NCBI GenBank assembly: GCA_002803225.1
Contig: NXFV01000003.1
Span: forward strand, 1 to 57,421
Origin: Gamarada debralockiae
Lineage: Eukaryota > Ascomycota > Leotiomycetes > Helotiales > Hyphodiscaceae
Reading direction: 5' to 3'
Length of the DNA stretch: 57,421 bases
Positions 11,901 through 22,368 of this stretch are shown piece after piece. The notes below the pieces were generated by a model. That model did not search any database and had not been told where the DNA came from. It saw only the letters and a list, made by a program, of their open reading frames with translations. Each line of letters begins with the position of its first letter. Positions within the stretch are counted from its first letter, which is position 1. The position numbers and the translations under genes were made by a program.

Positions 11901-12626
11901 TCATCGAGCATACGGCTTCTTCTTGCCCTCAGTACCAGTGGTGTCGAATCCATAAATCGGTCGACCTTGTCGGCGAAGAGCGAAGATGACCTTAAAACCT
12001 CATGATTAGTTCTGACCATAAAATACAAGAGATAGTTAGGTAACTTACATCGGTAACAGTCACGGTCTTTCGGTTTCCATACTCGACAACGGCCACAACA
12101 TCCTTCATGATCTGTAACAATTAGAACACTCCATAATATGTAGAAAAGAGACGCAACGAACCAGGGAAAGATGGGATTTAACCACATCGCGAATGCTGTC
12201 ATAGATACCGCCTGAGATGCGCTTGACACCACCACGGCGCGCAAGACGACTATTCAACATTAGCTACGTCATTACCTCCATGCAAACAAAGTGATATGCG
12301 CATACCGAATATCACCTTTAGCTGTAATAGAAAGTCAACATCTGCCTTTGTTTTGGGAGTAGGAGGGGTGGTAGGACAGCAGTACTTACTAACAGCATTG
12401 ATCGTGCCTTTGACCAGCTTTCTAAAGCACCTAATGTCAGAAAAGTCTCAAAGATTGAGAGCGAGGGAACTGACTTCATGCGCTTCGCACCAATTCCCTT
12501 TCCAAGGCCGAGTCCCTTGCTGCCTCTTCCTCGTCCAGCTTGATCCGCAATGCCCTTGCCAGAGACGGCGCCTGGCTGTCGCGGCTTGACCTCACTCCGG
12601 GCAAATGGGGACGAAGAGCTAGGCAT
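11901..12626 (-). CDS. hH4v: Divergent histone H4 variant
   Basis: Six exons (12626-12475, 12430-12390, 12321-12306, 12249-12162, 12111-12049, 11990-11901) give 149 residues; canonical H4 has 103. The histone fold is clear: DIRRLARRGGVKRISG, then GGIYDSIRDVVKSHLSL, then YGNRKTVTVTDVIFALRRQG and a YGF motif near the end. The tail matches H4 only loosely: AGRGRGSKGLGLGKGIGAKR replaces the canonical acetylatable tail, so the equivalent of Lys5 is Arg, and the residues around Lys20 read KRMKCFRK. About 33 extra residues precede the tail and about 15 (DTTGTEGKKKPYAR) follow the usual end. Five introns also distinguish it from replication-coupled histone genes. Neurospora and other filamentous fungi have an H4 variant called hH4v; orthology is inferred from this pattern. 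Confidence 0.9.
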
Positions 12627-13109
12627 GATGGCGGTAGCTGGGGAAGTTACTGTTACAATAAACCGGGCGACTAAGTGCGCTGTGAAATGAACGGACTTGT
12701 GGTGTTGTCGTCGAGTTGGGAATTGACAGCTTGTGGCGGAGAGGTGAACCGATTGATAAGCCTCGACGTTGGTAAAAGACGCGCCGGACCGAAAGCCGTG
12801 CGGCGTGTTTATCGCGCTATTGAGGGGTGCAACGGTTGCCACAGGGAGTAAATTTCGTCATAAAGTGAAATGACCTATCATTTCAAAGGGCTCTCAAGTG
12901 TATCATTCAAAATTGTAGCAAACAGACTATTTGGAGGATCAAAATAAATTCAAGTCTCAAATTGAAACTCTATTATCGCTTGCTTATTATGGCAAGCTTG
13001 TTAAGTTAACGTAACAGTGTACCCAACGAGTGTGATTGACTCTTCTACTCAACGCCGAAGTCATAACCCAATGATGCGATTTCAACCAATGGACCAAACC
13101 CGTCATAAA
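12627..13109. other. Intergenic spacer, upstream of H4 variant
   Basis: 483 bp between the start of the H4 variant gene and the stop codon of svf1, both transcribed leftward. It should hold the H4-variant promoter and the svf1 3' UTR. No repeat or RNA gene was recognised. Confidence 0.4.
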
Positions 13110-14407
13110 TCATGCACAAATGAAAGTCGCCTCTGAGAAGAGGACGCCCTGCTCTGTTGTCTCTTCATCGCCGATCTTGACTTTCAGCGACATTGGGTGC
13201 TCGTGTGGGATATACTGCAAATTGTTAGACGATAACAATTGATGGAGCTTGAATGGCGACCAACCTGATAGATGTAAGGCTTTGTTCCCGCAGCAGCAGC
13301 AACAATGGTCTTCACAAATCCAGGCACCTCATCCATGACATCGACTCTATCGCGTCTGACATCTAAAGGGCCCTCAAGAATAGCATCAACAGCCTTCCCG
13401 TCCTTCGTCTTGCCCTTCCATTCAAACTTGACTTCCTCAGGTTCTGGCCAATCATTCACTGTGTCTGGTTTAACCTTGGTATGCGTAACCGAATTCGAGG
13501 ACCCAGCACAAATAATCTCATCATTCTTGATAATACCTCCCACATTAACAACCGTGGACCCGTAAGATGGAGGAGTCGTGAACTCCATCATGATAGCAGA
13601 GTACGTCGGTCCCTGAAAATTAGCGAAAGTCCACTTGGCAGCGGCATGATGCGGCTTCATTCCTTGAAGAGCGTGAATGAACAGCGCCTTGCCCTTGAAG
13701 TCGATCGGTCCATCCTTCGTCACGATGGTTCCCTCACACGTATTTCTTGGCCAGAAGGCATGTCTCATCGAGCCCCATGGATTTTTCGGGTCTGTTCCGA
13801 AGTATGTTTTTCCATCATTGCCAACCTGGAAACCGGGCGCAATTCGAGTGATCGTGACGTTGACAATGGATGCTTCGTTCGTCATCGACTTGAGCGAGTA
13901 TGAGGTTCCATCTGCGGATAGCTCGAAGGCGACGTTGTCAGCGTAGAAGTTCAACTTGTCTTCACTAATGTCGACGTTCTTCAATGGATCTGACGACCAG
14001 AGATTCGGCTTATTTTCGCTCTTGGGATAGAAGATTTTGCAGTTGAATTGGCAGGTCGTTCGGATACCGCTGTTCCATGTCAGCATTTATTATGCACGAT
14101 CCCTTGACGAACGTACGCAACGTTGCTGTAAATAATCTGCACCAATGCGATATGCCCACTGTCCGCCATCAAGTAGAAGCTTTGCGTCTCGACGCATGTC
14201 GAGTCCATGGCCTCCCATTTCACATCATCCTTTGTGAGTTCCGTGTAGGGCGTGGTTTCGGCTTGCTTGGCTACGGACTGGATCGCGGAGGGTCCGTATA
14301 TGGGCTCTTGGGTGCCGGCCACATTGGCCAGCCTATTACAGAATATTGTTAGAATCGGCGTTTCCGGAATATGAGGGAACGTACGTCTGTTTCGCCCAGT
14401 TCATCAT
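13110..14407 (-). CDS. svf1: Survival factor Svf1-like (lipocalin-like) protein
   Basis: Exons 14407-14385, 14332-14117, 14069-13265 and 13214-13110 encode 382 residues. The N-terminus [18 protein letters not shown] and the following [20 protein letters not shown] and [20 protein letters not shown] match filamentous-fungal Svf1. The ends [12 protein letters not shown] and [18 protein letters not shown] are also family-typical, as is the 382-residue length. Yeast Svf1 supports survival under oxidative and cold stress and has been linked to ceramide handling at ER-Golgi contacts; no signal peptide is visible, in line with a soluble protein. Two adjacent ATG codons start the frame; the first is used here. 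Confidence 0.92.
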
Positions 14408-14715
14408 CTTGAAGGAGTGGAAGGTGTTTGGTTGTAGGTTGTTGTGGGAAGGAAGTGTGATGTTTGTTGAAGAAATTCGCTCGAACGATTTGGTAGACCC
14501 CTCCACCAACTGGCTCCTTCTACGTCAGTGCATGACTCGCTTAATGCACCACCGCGAAGCCCCTAGGAAAAGGGGTCGTCATCAACAATGACTAAAAAAA
14601 AGATCAAGTAATCAAGGGGACATTTCTTGTTTGGCATTTATTGGTTTATGAAGTAAGTTGCATTGTCCCTGATATAGAACTTTGTCCAAGAGCTATCCAA
14701 TCGATATGCAGCTAT

Positions 14716-17166
14716 CTACTCCATAATCTCCCCCTGACTTTCTGTCAATGAGACCTTATTCTTCCCCTTTCTAAATACTCTCTCATCTCTAGGATCAAAT
14801 CCCCCATTGCCCCAAGTAGCCCATTCCGGAGTCTCAGGACCCATATAGTCTTCCGGCGAGAATTCCTGGCCACTCTCCAAACACTCGAAGAACTTCTCGT
14901 AGTCGATCCTAGTGTGCCATTTCCCTTCCACTTTGAATCGGTTGCTTGCAATCAATATGCAACAGCTATGAGCATGCTCTGCCGCAATACCATATCCCAA
15001 TCCCCTTCTCTCGAGCGCGGCATTCAGAACTTCCACGAAGGCACACACTTCCTCGTAGAAAGGGACATTTTGCATGGTAAGTCCGGCGCCAGCAGACGAT
15101 GAGGTGCCGCAGTAAGTGACGCCTTTCACCTCAACAAAACATGGCAAGCCCTTTTCGACTAGATCTGCATATCCTTCTGCTTCATCTTCGATATTAAATC
15201 CCTTGACCAGAGTCAAACGGAACACGGTCCGTTGCTGGAATCTCTTCTCCCTCAAAATATCCAAACAGCGCTGGAAACGCTCCCAAAAGTCTCGGTGAAG
15301 CGGCCTGTCGATTTTTCGTAAACTTTCTCGATTCGAAGCATCGATACTGACATACAGCTGAGTGACTGGTTTTAGTGCAGCTAGCTGGTCCGGATGTTGC
15401 GCATTACAGACCAAGAAAGAAGAGAGATGTTCCTTGTGCAACATCGCCGTGAACTCGTTGATGTGAGGGTAGAAAATTGGCTCGCCAACCAAGGACAAAG
15501 CACAATGGCGAATTCGCATAGCCTCCACAAAACGCTCTGCTCGTACGCCGGGGACGCCGCGCATCATTTTGATCTTCTTGTAGTGTCCCGCTTTCACTCC
15601 ATCAAAAATCATATCTGGAGGATCCACCACCCATCGCCAGGTTGTACCGACTGGATTGGTTCCGTGCCGCCAGCAGAAGACGCACTTGTTGGAGCAGGAT
15701 AAAGAAGGCGTCGTTTCCATGCATTGATGTGAAGCAATACCATAGAATGAGTATTTGTAGCAGGATCCTCGACCTCGAAGAGCAGATTTCGTCCAGCGGC
15801 AGATCTTGACGCCTGAGTGGGAACCTACAATTGAGTAACCTTGCTTGGTCAAAGCTGTGTATGTAGGAGAGCCCTTTGGAACCATCTCCTTGGTAACTTT
15901 GGTTGCCACGGACTTGGGCTGCTTGCTGTAAGTCGTGAAATCTACCTCGAGTTCCGACGGATCGATAGCCTTTGAAGATGGTTGGGTCTTTCCTAGGCTT
16001 CCGCCAATATCTTCCAAATCATTTAGTCCGTCGCTCTTTTTCTGAAGTTTTGTCTTTCGTTGTGTGACTTTTTGCTCATCGAATGGGACTTCCCTGTCAT
16101 CTTCATCGGCGTCCTCCACATCACTCTCCACCGCATCTCCACTGCCGACAACACCCTCCCCCAAACCTCCAGTCTCAGCAATATGCTTGAGGACATCCTC
16201 TACTCCTTCTTTCCACTCTTTCAAGCGATCCGCAGCATCCGTCTTGGAGTCCCCCATCCCAAGTGGAAATGCCCGTTTCCTCCCAGTCAGCTTCGCCATC
16301 CACTTATCGACATCTCTGGCTTGGGAACAGAACCCCTCTTCCTCGGTTGGCCATCCCTCTCGATCTCCAAATCCAAAAACAGAGTATCCAAGCAATGAAG
16401 ATAGAGGGGCAGTATCTATCCTAAAATCATTATGTGTTTCTTGTAAATGTTCGAGGAAATTATCGAGCACGGTATCGATATTGTATGTTGGAAGAAGTAA
16501 GAGGTAGAAGTAACTCGTCTCCGAATCTGCCTTTGGAGGAGTTATGAAATAGTCGTCATAGTCTATGTATGAGAGATCGTGTAATTGAGGTTCGAGGAAG
16601 TCAATCGAAGCTGTGAGATGTTTCGTGATTTGCTCCGTGAAGACTTTCGCAGTCTTCTCAGTGGTGCCAGTCAAGGAGGAAAAGAAGATGAGCACTTGTA
16701 TCCTTTGTGAACTCGATCTAACATCTTCTTGAGAAGACTTCCTCTTCTTAACACCGCCTACAATACGTCGGGGAGCATTCGCAATAATTGTCTTCGTATC
16801 GAGGGGGACTTTCTCCTTTTCGGTCACTAATGTTGGGGATACCGGCCGAGGCGAGTGGGACAGCTTTCCTCGAGGTACTCGGAAGTGTAGGTAAGTTCGA
16901 AGGACCATCAAGGCAGTAAATGCTGTCAAAATGACTGGGACTCGATATTTGTGCCATAATGCCACGAGATCTTTGTAGAAGTCAGTACCGCACACGCAAA
17001 GGCTTGCAAGGCCAAGATCTGAGAGCTTACCAATAATCTCAAGGGGCCATATTGCCCGCAGATTCCAAGTATCGTGATCCATTGTGCTGAGGTGGAAAAC
17101 GGTCGTCTGCAAGATGCCCAAAAAAAGAATGAACCCATGGAGGGGATTTCGTGGGGCTTGATGCAC
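14716..17166 (-). CDS. tyw1: tRNA 4-demethylwyosine synthase TYW1
   Basis: A single exon of 816 residues. An N-terminal hydrophobic segment (VPVILTAFTALMVL, about 75-90) suggests membrane anchoring. A flavodoxin-like domain follows (LIFFSSLTGTTEKTAKVF, about 155, to FGFGDREGWP, about 270). The radical-SAM part begins with a CxxxCxxC iron-sulfur motif (CSNKCVFCWRHGTNP, about 487-500) and ends with the wybutosine-specific C-terminal region. TYW1 condenses pyruvate carbons onto N1-methylguanosine-37 of tRNA-Phe to make the tricyclic base of wybutosine. The flavodoxin plus radical-SAM layout is that of eukaryotic TYW1. An acidic linker (DVEDADEDDREVPFDE) lies between the domains. A second candidate start is the ATG at 17082, 28 codons downstream. 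Confidence 0.95.
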   Translation of the reverse strand: MHQAPRNPLHGFILFLGILQTTVFHLSTMDHDTWNLRAIWPLEIIGKLSDLGLASLCVCGTDFYKDLVALWHKYRVPVILTAFTALMVLRTYLHFRVPRGKLSHSPRPVSPTLVTEKEKVPLDTKTIIANAPRRIVGGVKKRKSSQEDVRSSSQRIQVLIFFSSLTGTTEKTAKVFTEQITKHLTASIDFLEPQLHDLSYIDYDDYFITPPKADSETSYFYLLLLPTYNIDTVLDNFLEHLQETHNDFRIDTAPLSSLLGYSVFGFGDREGWPTEEEGFCSQARDVDKWMAKLTGRKRAFPLGMGDSKTDAADRLKEWKEGVEDVLKHIAETGGLGEGVVGSGDAVESDVEDADEDDREVPFDEQKVTQRKTKLQKKSDGLNDLEDIGGSLGKTQPSSKAIDPSELEVDFTTYSKQPKSVATKVTKEMVPKGSPTYTALTKQGYSIVGSHSGVKICRWTKSALRGRGSCYKYSFYGIASHQCMETTPSLSCSNKCVFCWRHGTNPVGTTWRWVVDPPDMIFDGVKAGHYKKIKMMRGVPGVRAERFVEAMRIRHCALSLVGEPIFYPHINEFTAMLHKEHLSSFLVCNAQHPDQLAALKPVTQLYVSIDASNRESLRKIDRPLHRDFWERFQRCLDILREKRFQQRTVFRLTLVKGFNIEDEAEGYADLVEKGLPCFVEVKGVTYCGTSSSAGAGLTMQNVPFYEEVCAFVEVLNAALERRGLGYGIAAEHAHSCCILIASNRFKVEGKWHTRIDYEKFFECLESGQEFSPEDYMGPETPEWATWGNGGFDPRDERVFRKGKNKVSLTESQGEIME

Positions 17167-17700
17167 TAAAAGCGGGAACTAGCCTGCTTGGGATTGACAC
17201 GGGACAGGGGTAAAAGAGACGCCTCGAAGACTCTCCGTCTTACACTACTTCCTCCGCCTTTCAACCTATACGAAATCACATTGGGGATAATAACCACCAA
17301 TTGGAAGTATTATGTTACGTCTCTGGTGATGTTCAATCCTTGTTGAAAGTCGCAGTTTGGTCTTCAGTTCACCCGCTTCGGCGAGCAAGCTGTTTCCGTG
17401 ATCAAGGATCACAAGCAGCGTCAGCACCGCAAATTGACTGATTACGGAATATCCTTCTTTCTCTCGCTGCATTCTCATCATGATTCTTCAGCTATGCAGA
17501 ATTCCCGTATTCAGGCTCACGCAATCCAGCCATAACGAGCCAAGTGTTCGCAAACCAAGTGATTGCCGACGGTCATCTTACGTGAGGGTCGTGGCATAAG
17601 ATATAAGAGAATTTCTGGAGGCCACTCAAAACTAGCTCAAGTATACGAATCAAGCTCAATTTTTCCCCTCCAAAGTCATATATACCTACGGAACTCCACC
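17167..17700. promoter_or_regulatory. Divergent spacer between tyw1 and the 2EXR gene
   Basis: 534 bp of presumed shared promoter. Nothing beyond ordinary mixed sequence is visible, and no protein-like frame matches a family. Confidence 0.3.
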
Positions 17701-18309
17701 ATGTCTCGTACAAGGGTCATATATTTCATGTATCATCACCACCAACACTGCTCTATCCCGGCAGCTCCTCCAATGCCTCCCAAATCTCCCGACTCATTCA
17801 CGCTCTTTCCCAATCTACCTTTCGAGCTCCGTCTCAAGATCTGGGAGACCATAGCTTCAGAGCCTCATACGGTCGAGCTATCCTGCACCCCGACCGCAGC
17901 GCACATGCCCAAAGGGCGCTGGTTCTCTCACTCCAAACCCCCAATCCTCTTCACCATCTGCTCTGAGTCACGCTCGGTCGCTATGATGCAGTACTCTGTC
18001 CTAGGGTTCTCGCCAGACCAAATCGGCATCCCGTGGCCGAAGCTCTACATCAATTTTGCAGTCGATACGCTGTGGTTGTGCGCTGATCTACATATTCTCT
18101 GGGCGAGGGATTTGCTGGAGAATAATGAGCAACTGAAGTCGAAATTGACGTCATTGGCTATTAATGAGACAATGTGGAAGGCTCTGAACCCTATTTCCTT
18201 CACGCCAGGATTCGCAATGACCCAGTCTGGGGTAGCGTATGTGGAGGAGTGCCCGGAAGGTGTCCGAAGTGGCTTGAAGGCTTTGAAGGATGTGAGATTC
18301 CATAGTTGA
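17701..18309 (+). CDS. 2EXR-domain protein, short
   Basis: One exon, 202 residues from the ATG at 17701. The segment FTLFPNLPFELRLKIWE followed by PPILFTICSESRSVAMMQYS and LYINFAVDTLWLCAD is the 2EXR pattern, an F-box-like domain greatly expanded in Pezizomycotina and of unknown function. Typical family members run to 300 residues or more, so this one may be truncated at its C-terminus; the frame ends in DVRFHS with no obvious continuation in the next 300 bp. A later in-frame ATG (MPPKSPDS) is an alternative start that would remove a histidine-rich leader of 24 residues. Confidence 0.65.
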   Translation: MSRTRVIYFMYHHHQHCSIPAAPPMPPKSPDSFTLFPNLPFELRLKIWETIASEPHTVELSCTPTAAHMPKGRWFSHSKPPILFTICSESRSVAMMQYSVLGFSPDQIGIPWPKLYINFAVDTLWLCADLHILWARDLLENNEQLKSKLTSLAINETMWKALNPISFTPGFAMTQSGVAYVEECPEGVRSGLKALKDVRFHS

Positions 18310-19315
18310 AAGATTTGTCTGCCGTGTTCAAAGTTCAATGGATAGGTCCCTGTTGGTACATCAAGTATTGGGGCCGCATTTATCACGCTGACGGAAATTC
18401 TTCTCGTTGTCGTCCTTGCAATCACGTCACGCTTCTTTTCGCCTTCGTTGTTCCTTGTGCTCTTTAAAGCCATCAAGATGACGTGTCTTGGAAGCAGCTT
18501 GTGACGTGCCACCAACTTTTGATCGTATCTACCATGCAGCCATCTTCATTGAAAAGAGTAGTAGTGCTGCCAAATACATCGCAGTCACCTCTTTGCGGTT
18601 GGTTGCTGTTGAGCGAGCAGCGAGGAAGCCTTGGACGATTGGGGTTCGTAGAGGTATCCATTGAGAAATCAGCAAAATCCCAATGATAGAGAAAGAAATG
18701 GGCCTTCCTCCTGATCCAAGAGCTCCAAGCAAATCCGGAAATTATCCAGCATTATCTCTAAATTATCCCCCCCCCAAATCCCAAAGATTCCCCTCGCAAA
18801 ATGAAAGCTCGAATAATAGTTTGCGCCATGTTTGGTGCTTTGAGCTTTTGTCTGGAGGAACTCCAAGGGCTATATTTGTCAAGGACAGGTCCTAATTTTT
18901 CGTTGCCCAAGGGCTCAGGATTATTGAAGGGCATGATCATGGATTTGATTCTGACCCGTAGCGGTACTCTGTTTTGCATAGTTATAGTGGCATGGAGCCA
19001 CTACACCATCAGCCACAGGACTTTCAAGGAAAATAAAATCTTATTTCAATATATGAGTCCTTTTGCTTTGGAGCGTCTCACTCTCACATTGAATACGAGT
19101 GCAATTTCAAGTGCTTTGAAAATGTAGGACATCACCGTCAGCGAGTGAATGCAAGCCGTCGCCCAAGAGGGCCCAGAAACTCCAGGGCAAAAGATATGTA
19201 AAAGGCACAAGAAAGAGCAGCATAATAGGAATAGGAAGCCAAATGAGAATTCGAATGGGCGTTTTTTTTTACAGTGCCGGTTTTCTCTAGTCTTTTCCGC
19301 AGCCGCCTCTGAATT
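18310..19315. other. Gene-poor spacer
   Basis: About 1 kb with only short, unrecognised frames. A hydrophobic leftward frame at 18529-18732 (GILLISQWIPLRTP, YLAALLLFSMK) looks membrane-like but is too short and isolated to call. A run of nine to ten T residues lies near 19263. Confidence 0.3.
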
Positions 19316-19339
19316 CTAGCAGTTTCCCCGGGTCCTTGA

Positions 19340-19588
19340 AGGACAGGATCCAGGGGATTTGCGGTTTGTGGATTGAAAGATGGGGGAAACGGGGCGCCGC
19401 TTGCGTTGAGCGACGAGGATTTGGTAGGAGTCAGCTGGTGTCATCCTTGACGTCGCTACCGGTCGAGTCTGCATCGCGTCGACCATTGCGGGAGCGGCGA
19501 ACTGCTTCATGGCCATCTGCGAGATCATTGAAGGATTGCTGGCAGTAAGTCGACGTAACGACCGCTTGGTAGCTCTTTGTGCGAACAT
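19340..19588 (-). pseudogene. Truncated, frameshifted SDHC (succinate dehydrogenase subunit C) copy
   Basis: From the ATG at 19588 the frame reads MFAQRATKRSLRRLTASNPS, a mitochondrial-targeting style start, and later SYQILVAQRKRRPVSP. Fungal SDHC continues with H-L-x-I-Y-K-P-Q-I-P-W-I-L-S. Here that continuation (HLSIHKPQIPWILS) is present only in the +1 frame, after a run of five C residues on the coding strand (19382-19386) that needs a sixth. Beyond WILS the resemblance stops (FKDPGKLLEFRGGCGKD then a stop), so the transmembrane heme-binding part is missing. In life SDHC anchors complex II in the inner mitochondrial membrane. This is a dead 5' fragment of a paralogue, unless the missing base is a sequencing error, and even then the protein would lack its membrane domain. 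Confidence 0.7.
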
Positions 19589-19699
19589 TTTGATTGATTG
19601 GAATGCTCTCCTATCGCCGACGACACAATGGCAGAATGTTGATTGAGTTCGAAGCTTGAAGACGTTGTCGGGGGGGTTGTGGCATGGTCGCAAACGCGT

Positions 19700-21119
19700 C
19701 GTTCGAAAGCTTGACAGGGCTCGATTTTTCGGAGATCAGGGAGCTTATTCGTAACCAGGTGTTGCTACCATATCACAGGTCTCACGACTGGAACGGAGTT
19801 CAAGTGTATGAGGTCTGTATTGTGGTGCGTCTGAAGAGGAAGCTAGCTACGAGGGAAGAATCCATCTAAGTACAAAGGGCGCTAGTAACGCGAGCACCCA
19901 ACAGCTTGGAACTCCCAAAGAAAAACTGAAAGAACAAAAAAACAACCCTTCTCTTCCTTCACTGGTCCTAGCAAAAGGGCAATAGCCTAGAAAACATCGA
20001 AACAAAAGCCAAAAAGGAGACTTCGAATAGGGCTTTTTTCTACAGCAGGTTGCTACGTCCTAGTTATCGTCTAGGAGTTTATTTTTGTCCGGAGCTGTAG
20101 GTGTTCTAGCTTTTGTATTTGGGTTGGGAACTGGTGCTTAAGGGATTAAGTCCGCAAAGCCTACGACTTGGACAGCGTAGTGTGGTAGTGAATCAAGCTA
20201 CCATTACAATGCTTATACTCGAAGTTTGCTCTGAAATTTACCTCTTAAATTGATTTTTAAGGTACTGAAGTTTGTGTTTGCTTGGGCTTACAGTGAATGC
20301 GGTTCTATGACAGGGCAGTGAATCATTATTCTGTAGAATTGCTGCAGCCTCCTACTATTCTAGCTCCATGATTGATATGGGGCCACTGGAGTTGCCGGCT
20401 TGGCAAGCTTGAAGATTGTCTTTGTAATAAGGAAAGAGGACTGAGAATCGTGAAGAGGTGAGATCAAAAGAGAGAGTGGCCATCTTGTTGTTATTGTGGC
20501 TTCACGTGAATAGCACGATGTAAGTCAACAATCAACACCAACAAGAACGAAGCAGAGCGTGTTTTCGGCCGCACCACGCTGAAGGGAGTCTGCTAAGCGT
20601 TATGGTGACATTGCTGGGGCGGTGACAATACAGAGCACACTTGCCCATGGATCACTCAATTGTTCAAGCCGCCCTCCAAACTTCAAGCCCTTTGAACATC
20701 CATCTTGATGGTAATACTAGCAGTGGAGATAATCCCCAGAATTCAGGGAAAGAGGTTGTAGTCCAATTGCCAGCAGCATTGCACATAATTCTTCGTGGGG
20801 AATGGCGCTTGTCCAAGCATTGGAGGAGCTTCCACCTATCTATCCCCTGCCTCATCGACGCTCTGGAAATTTTGCCAATTTCCAACGAAACCACAATATC
20901 TCACAAACAGTGCATCTGACAGCATAGCGGGATATCGAAGAGAGGAGATTCATTCAACATTCAACATCCAGCATACGCCGGCCATTAAAACACCACACAA
21001 AATCTTCATCCCCTTCTATGCAAATCCCTCCATCACTCCTCCATCATTGTTCGCTATACTTGCTTTTGATACATTATAGTACATTCTTCATTTTCGCGAC
21101 TTGGATAGCGGTGGAAGGT
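19700..21119. other. Long spacer without a recognised gene
   Basis: 1.4 kb between the SDHC remnant and the Hsp10 gene. Open frames at 20641-20919 and nearby lack family resemblance. The stretch 19900-20050 is A-rich on the + strand. Nothing else can be supported. Confidence 0.35.
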
Positions 21120-21752
21120 TTATTCGTTGATTTTGGCCAGAATGCTGAGGGTTGTTAGTGAGTGGTAAAGGGTGGTAAGGGGAAGGAGGGGGAATGGACT
21201 TACTCGTGATCTCTGAACAAAGAATACTCCTCCTCTCCAACCTTAACCGGTGATCCACCATACTACCAACAGTCAGCAACGCTTCTCTCCACTCACCCAA
21301 CCCATCTCTATTGATCCATCTCCCACCTCATTCCTCCATTCCCCTCCAACCCAAAGAACAAATACCCGTACTCACCTGAGGAATCAAAACCTTATCCCCA
21401 ACGGCCACCGAGCAACTAACGCGCTTCCCATCCTTATCCAATCCACCGGGTCCAACAGCCAGCACACGCGCCTCGTTCAATTCCTTAACACTGCTTTCCG
21501 GGAGGAAGATACCCGATGCGGTCTTTGCTTCTGCTTTGATGCGCTGGACCAACACGCGATCGAGGAGGGGGGCAAGGGATTTGATTGATTTGAGTGCTGT
21601 CGTCTATCGAGTTGCATTGGTTAGTATCTGCGAATATTGCGGGAGACCGAGGGAATGGGAAGGAGAGGAAGGATAGGGTGATGTTGACAGACAAGAGTAG
21701 AGTCTCCCAAGCTGGACCTTGGAAGAAAGGGAAGGGAAAAGGAGCTTACCAT
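21120..21752 (-). CDS. hsp10: Mitochondrial co-chaperonin Hsp10 (Cpn10)
   Basis: Exons 21752-21750 (only the start codon), 21603-21376, 21262-21204 and 21144-21120 encode 104 residues, the usual length. The sequence shows LAPLLDRVLVQRIK, the mobile loop EAKTASGIFLPESS, ARVLAVGPGG, VAVGDKVLIPQYGG and a C-terminal ILAKINE. Hsp10 caps the Hsp60 chamber in the mitochondrial matrix. An intron directly after the ATG is unusual to the eye but agrees with phase and gives the conserved second exon; the 146-nt intron starts with gtaagc. Confidence 0.94.
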
Positions 21753-22368
21753 TTTGAAGATTAACTGACTGTTGATCTGAAGATCTTTTTAAAAGTCGAT
21801 TGGGTTTATTGGGGAGTATTTGTGAAGTTGTGAGATGTTCAAGAGAAGGAGAATCCGTTGCGAATCGTCGAGCTTCGAAGAAGTTCTGGACGGAGACCAC
21901 TTTTTTTTAGCCGAGCATCAGCCACATGAGGTCAAACCATGCCAGTCACATGACCTCCCCCCTTTTCTCCATACGTTTGGTTTGAGATGAATTACTTATA
22001 ATTAGACTTGAATTGCCAAGAATCGTAATGCATTGAATTAAGTAGAAGAGGCATTATTCATGACTGCCTCACAGGCTACAGAGAACGCTCCTCTACAATA
22101 TGAACCCCTTTGCCCTGTGGCCCCCGCAATCCAAAACAGGCAGATCATTTCTTGACCCCTCCCTGAAATATACAATCTATAGCAGTCTCTCTTCTGCTAT
22201 CAAGTATGTAAACGAAGCGTTTCTATGAACCACACACACAGTAAGGTGCGTACAAAACGTATAAACCCAGAAAGAATACCCTCACAAGCCATGATCCATA
22301 ACACCATCTTCCCATTCCCATGCAAAACCTCCCATCCCTATTCCCAATTCATGTATCACGATTCTCTC
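21753..22368. other. Intergenic spacer
   Basis: 616 bp holding the Hsp10 promoter and the 3' UTR of the downstream kinase gene. A run of eight T residues lies near 21901. No coding or RNA signal recognised. Confidence 0.35.

Noticed and set aside
18529..18732. Leftward hydrophobic frame that could be a membrane-protein exon
   Set aside because: 60-odd residues, no flanking exons in phase, no family pattern.
19230..20050. Two alike stretches (gccaaa...ttcgaat...gggc...tttttt...acag) at about 19230 and 20008, as possible terminal repeats
   Set aside because: Similarity covers only about 35 bp including a T-run and does not extend; no element ends or coding remnants lie between them apart from the SDHC fragment.
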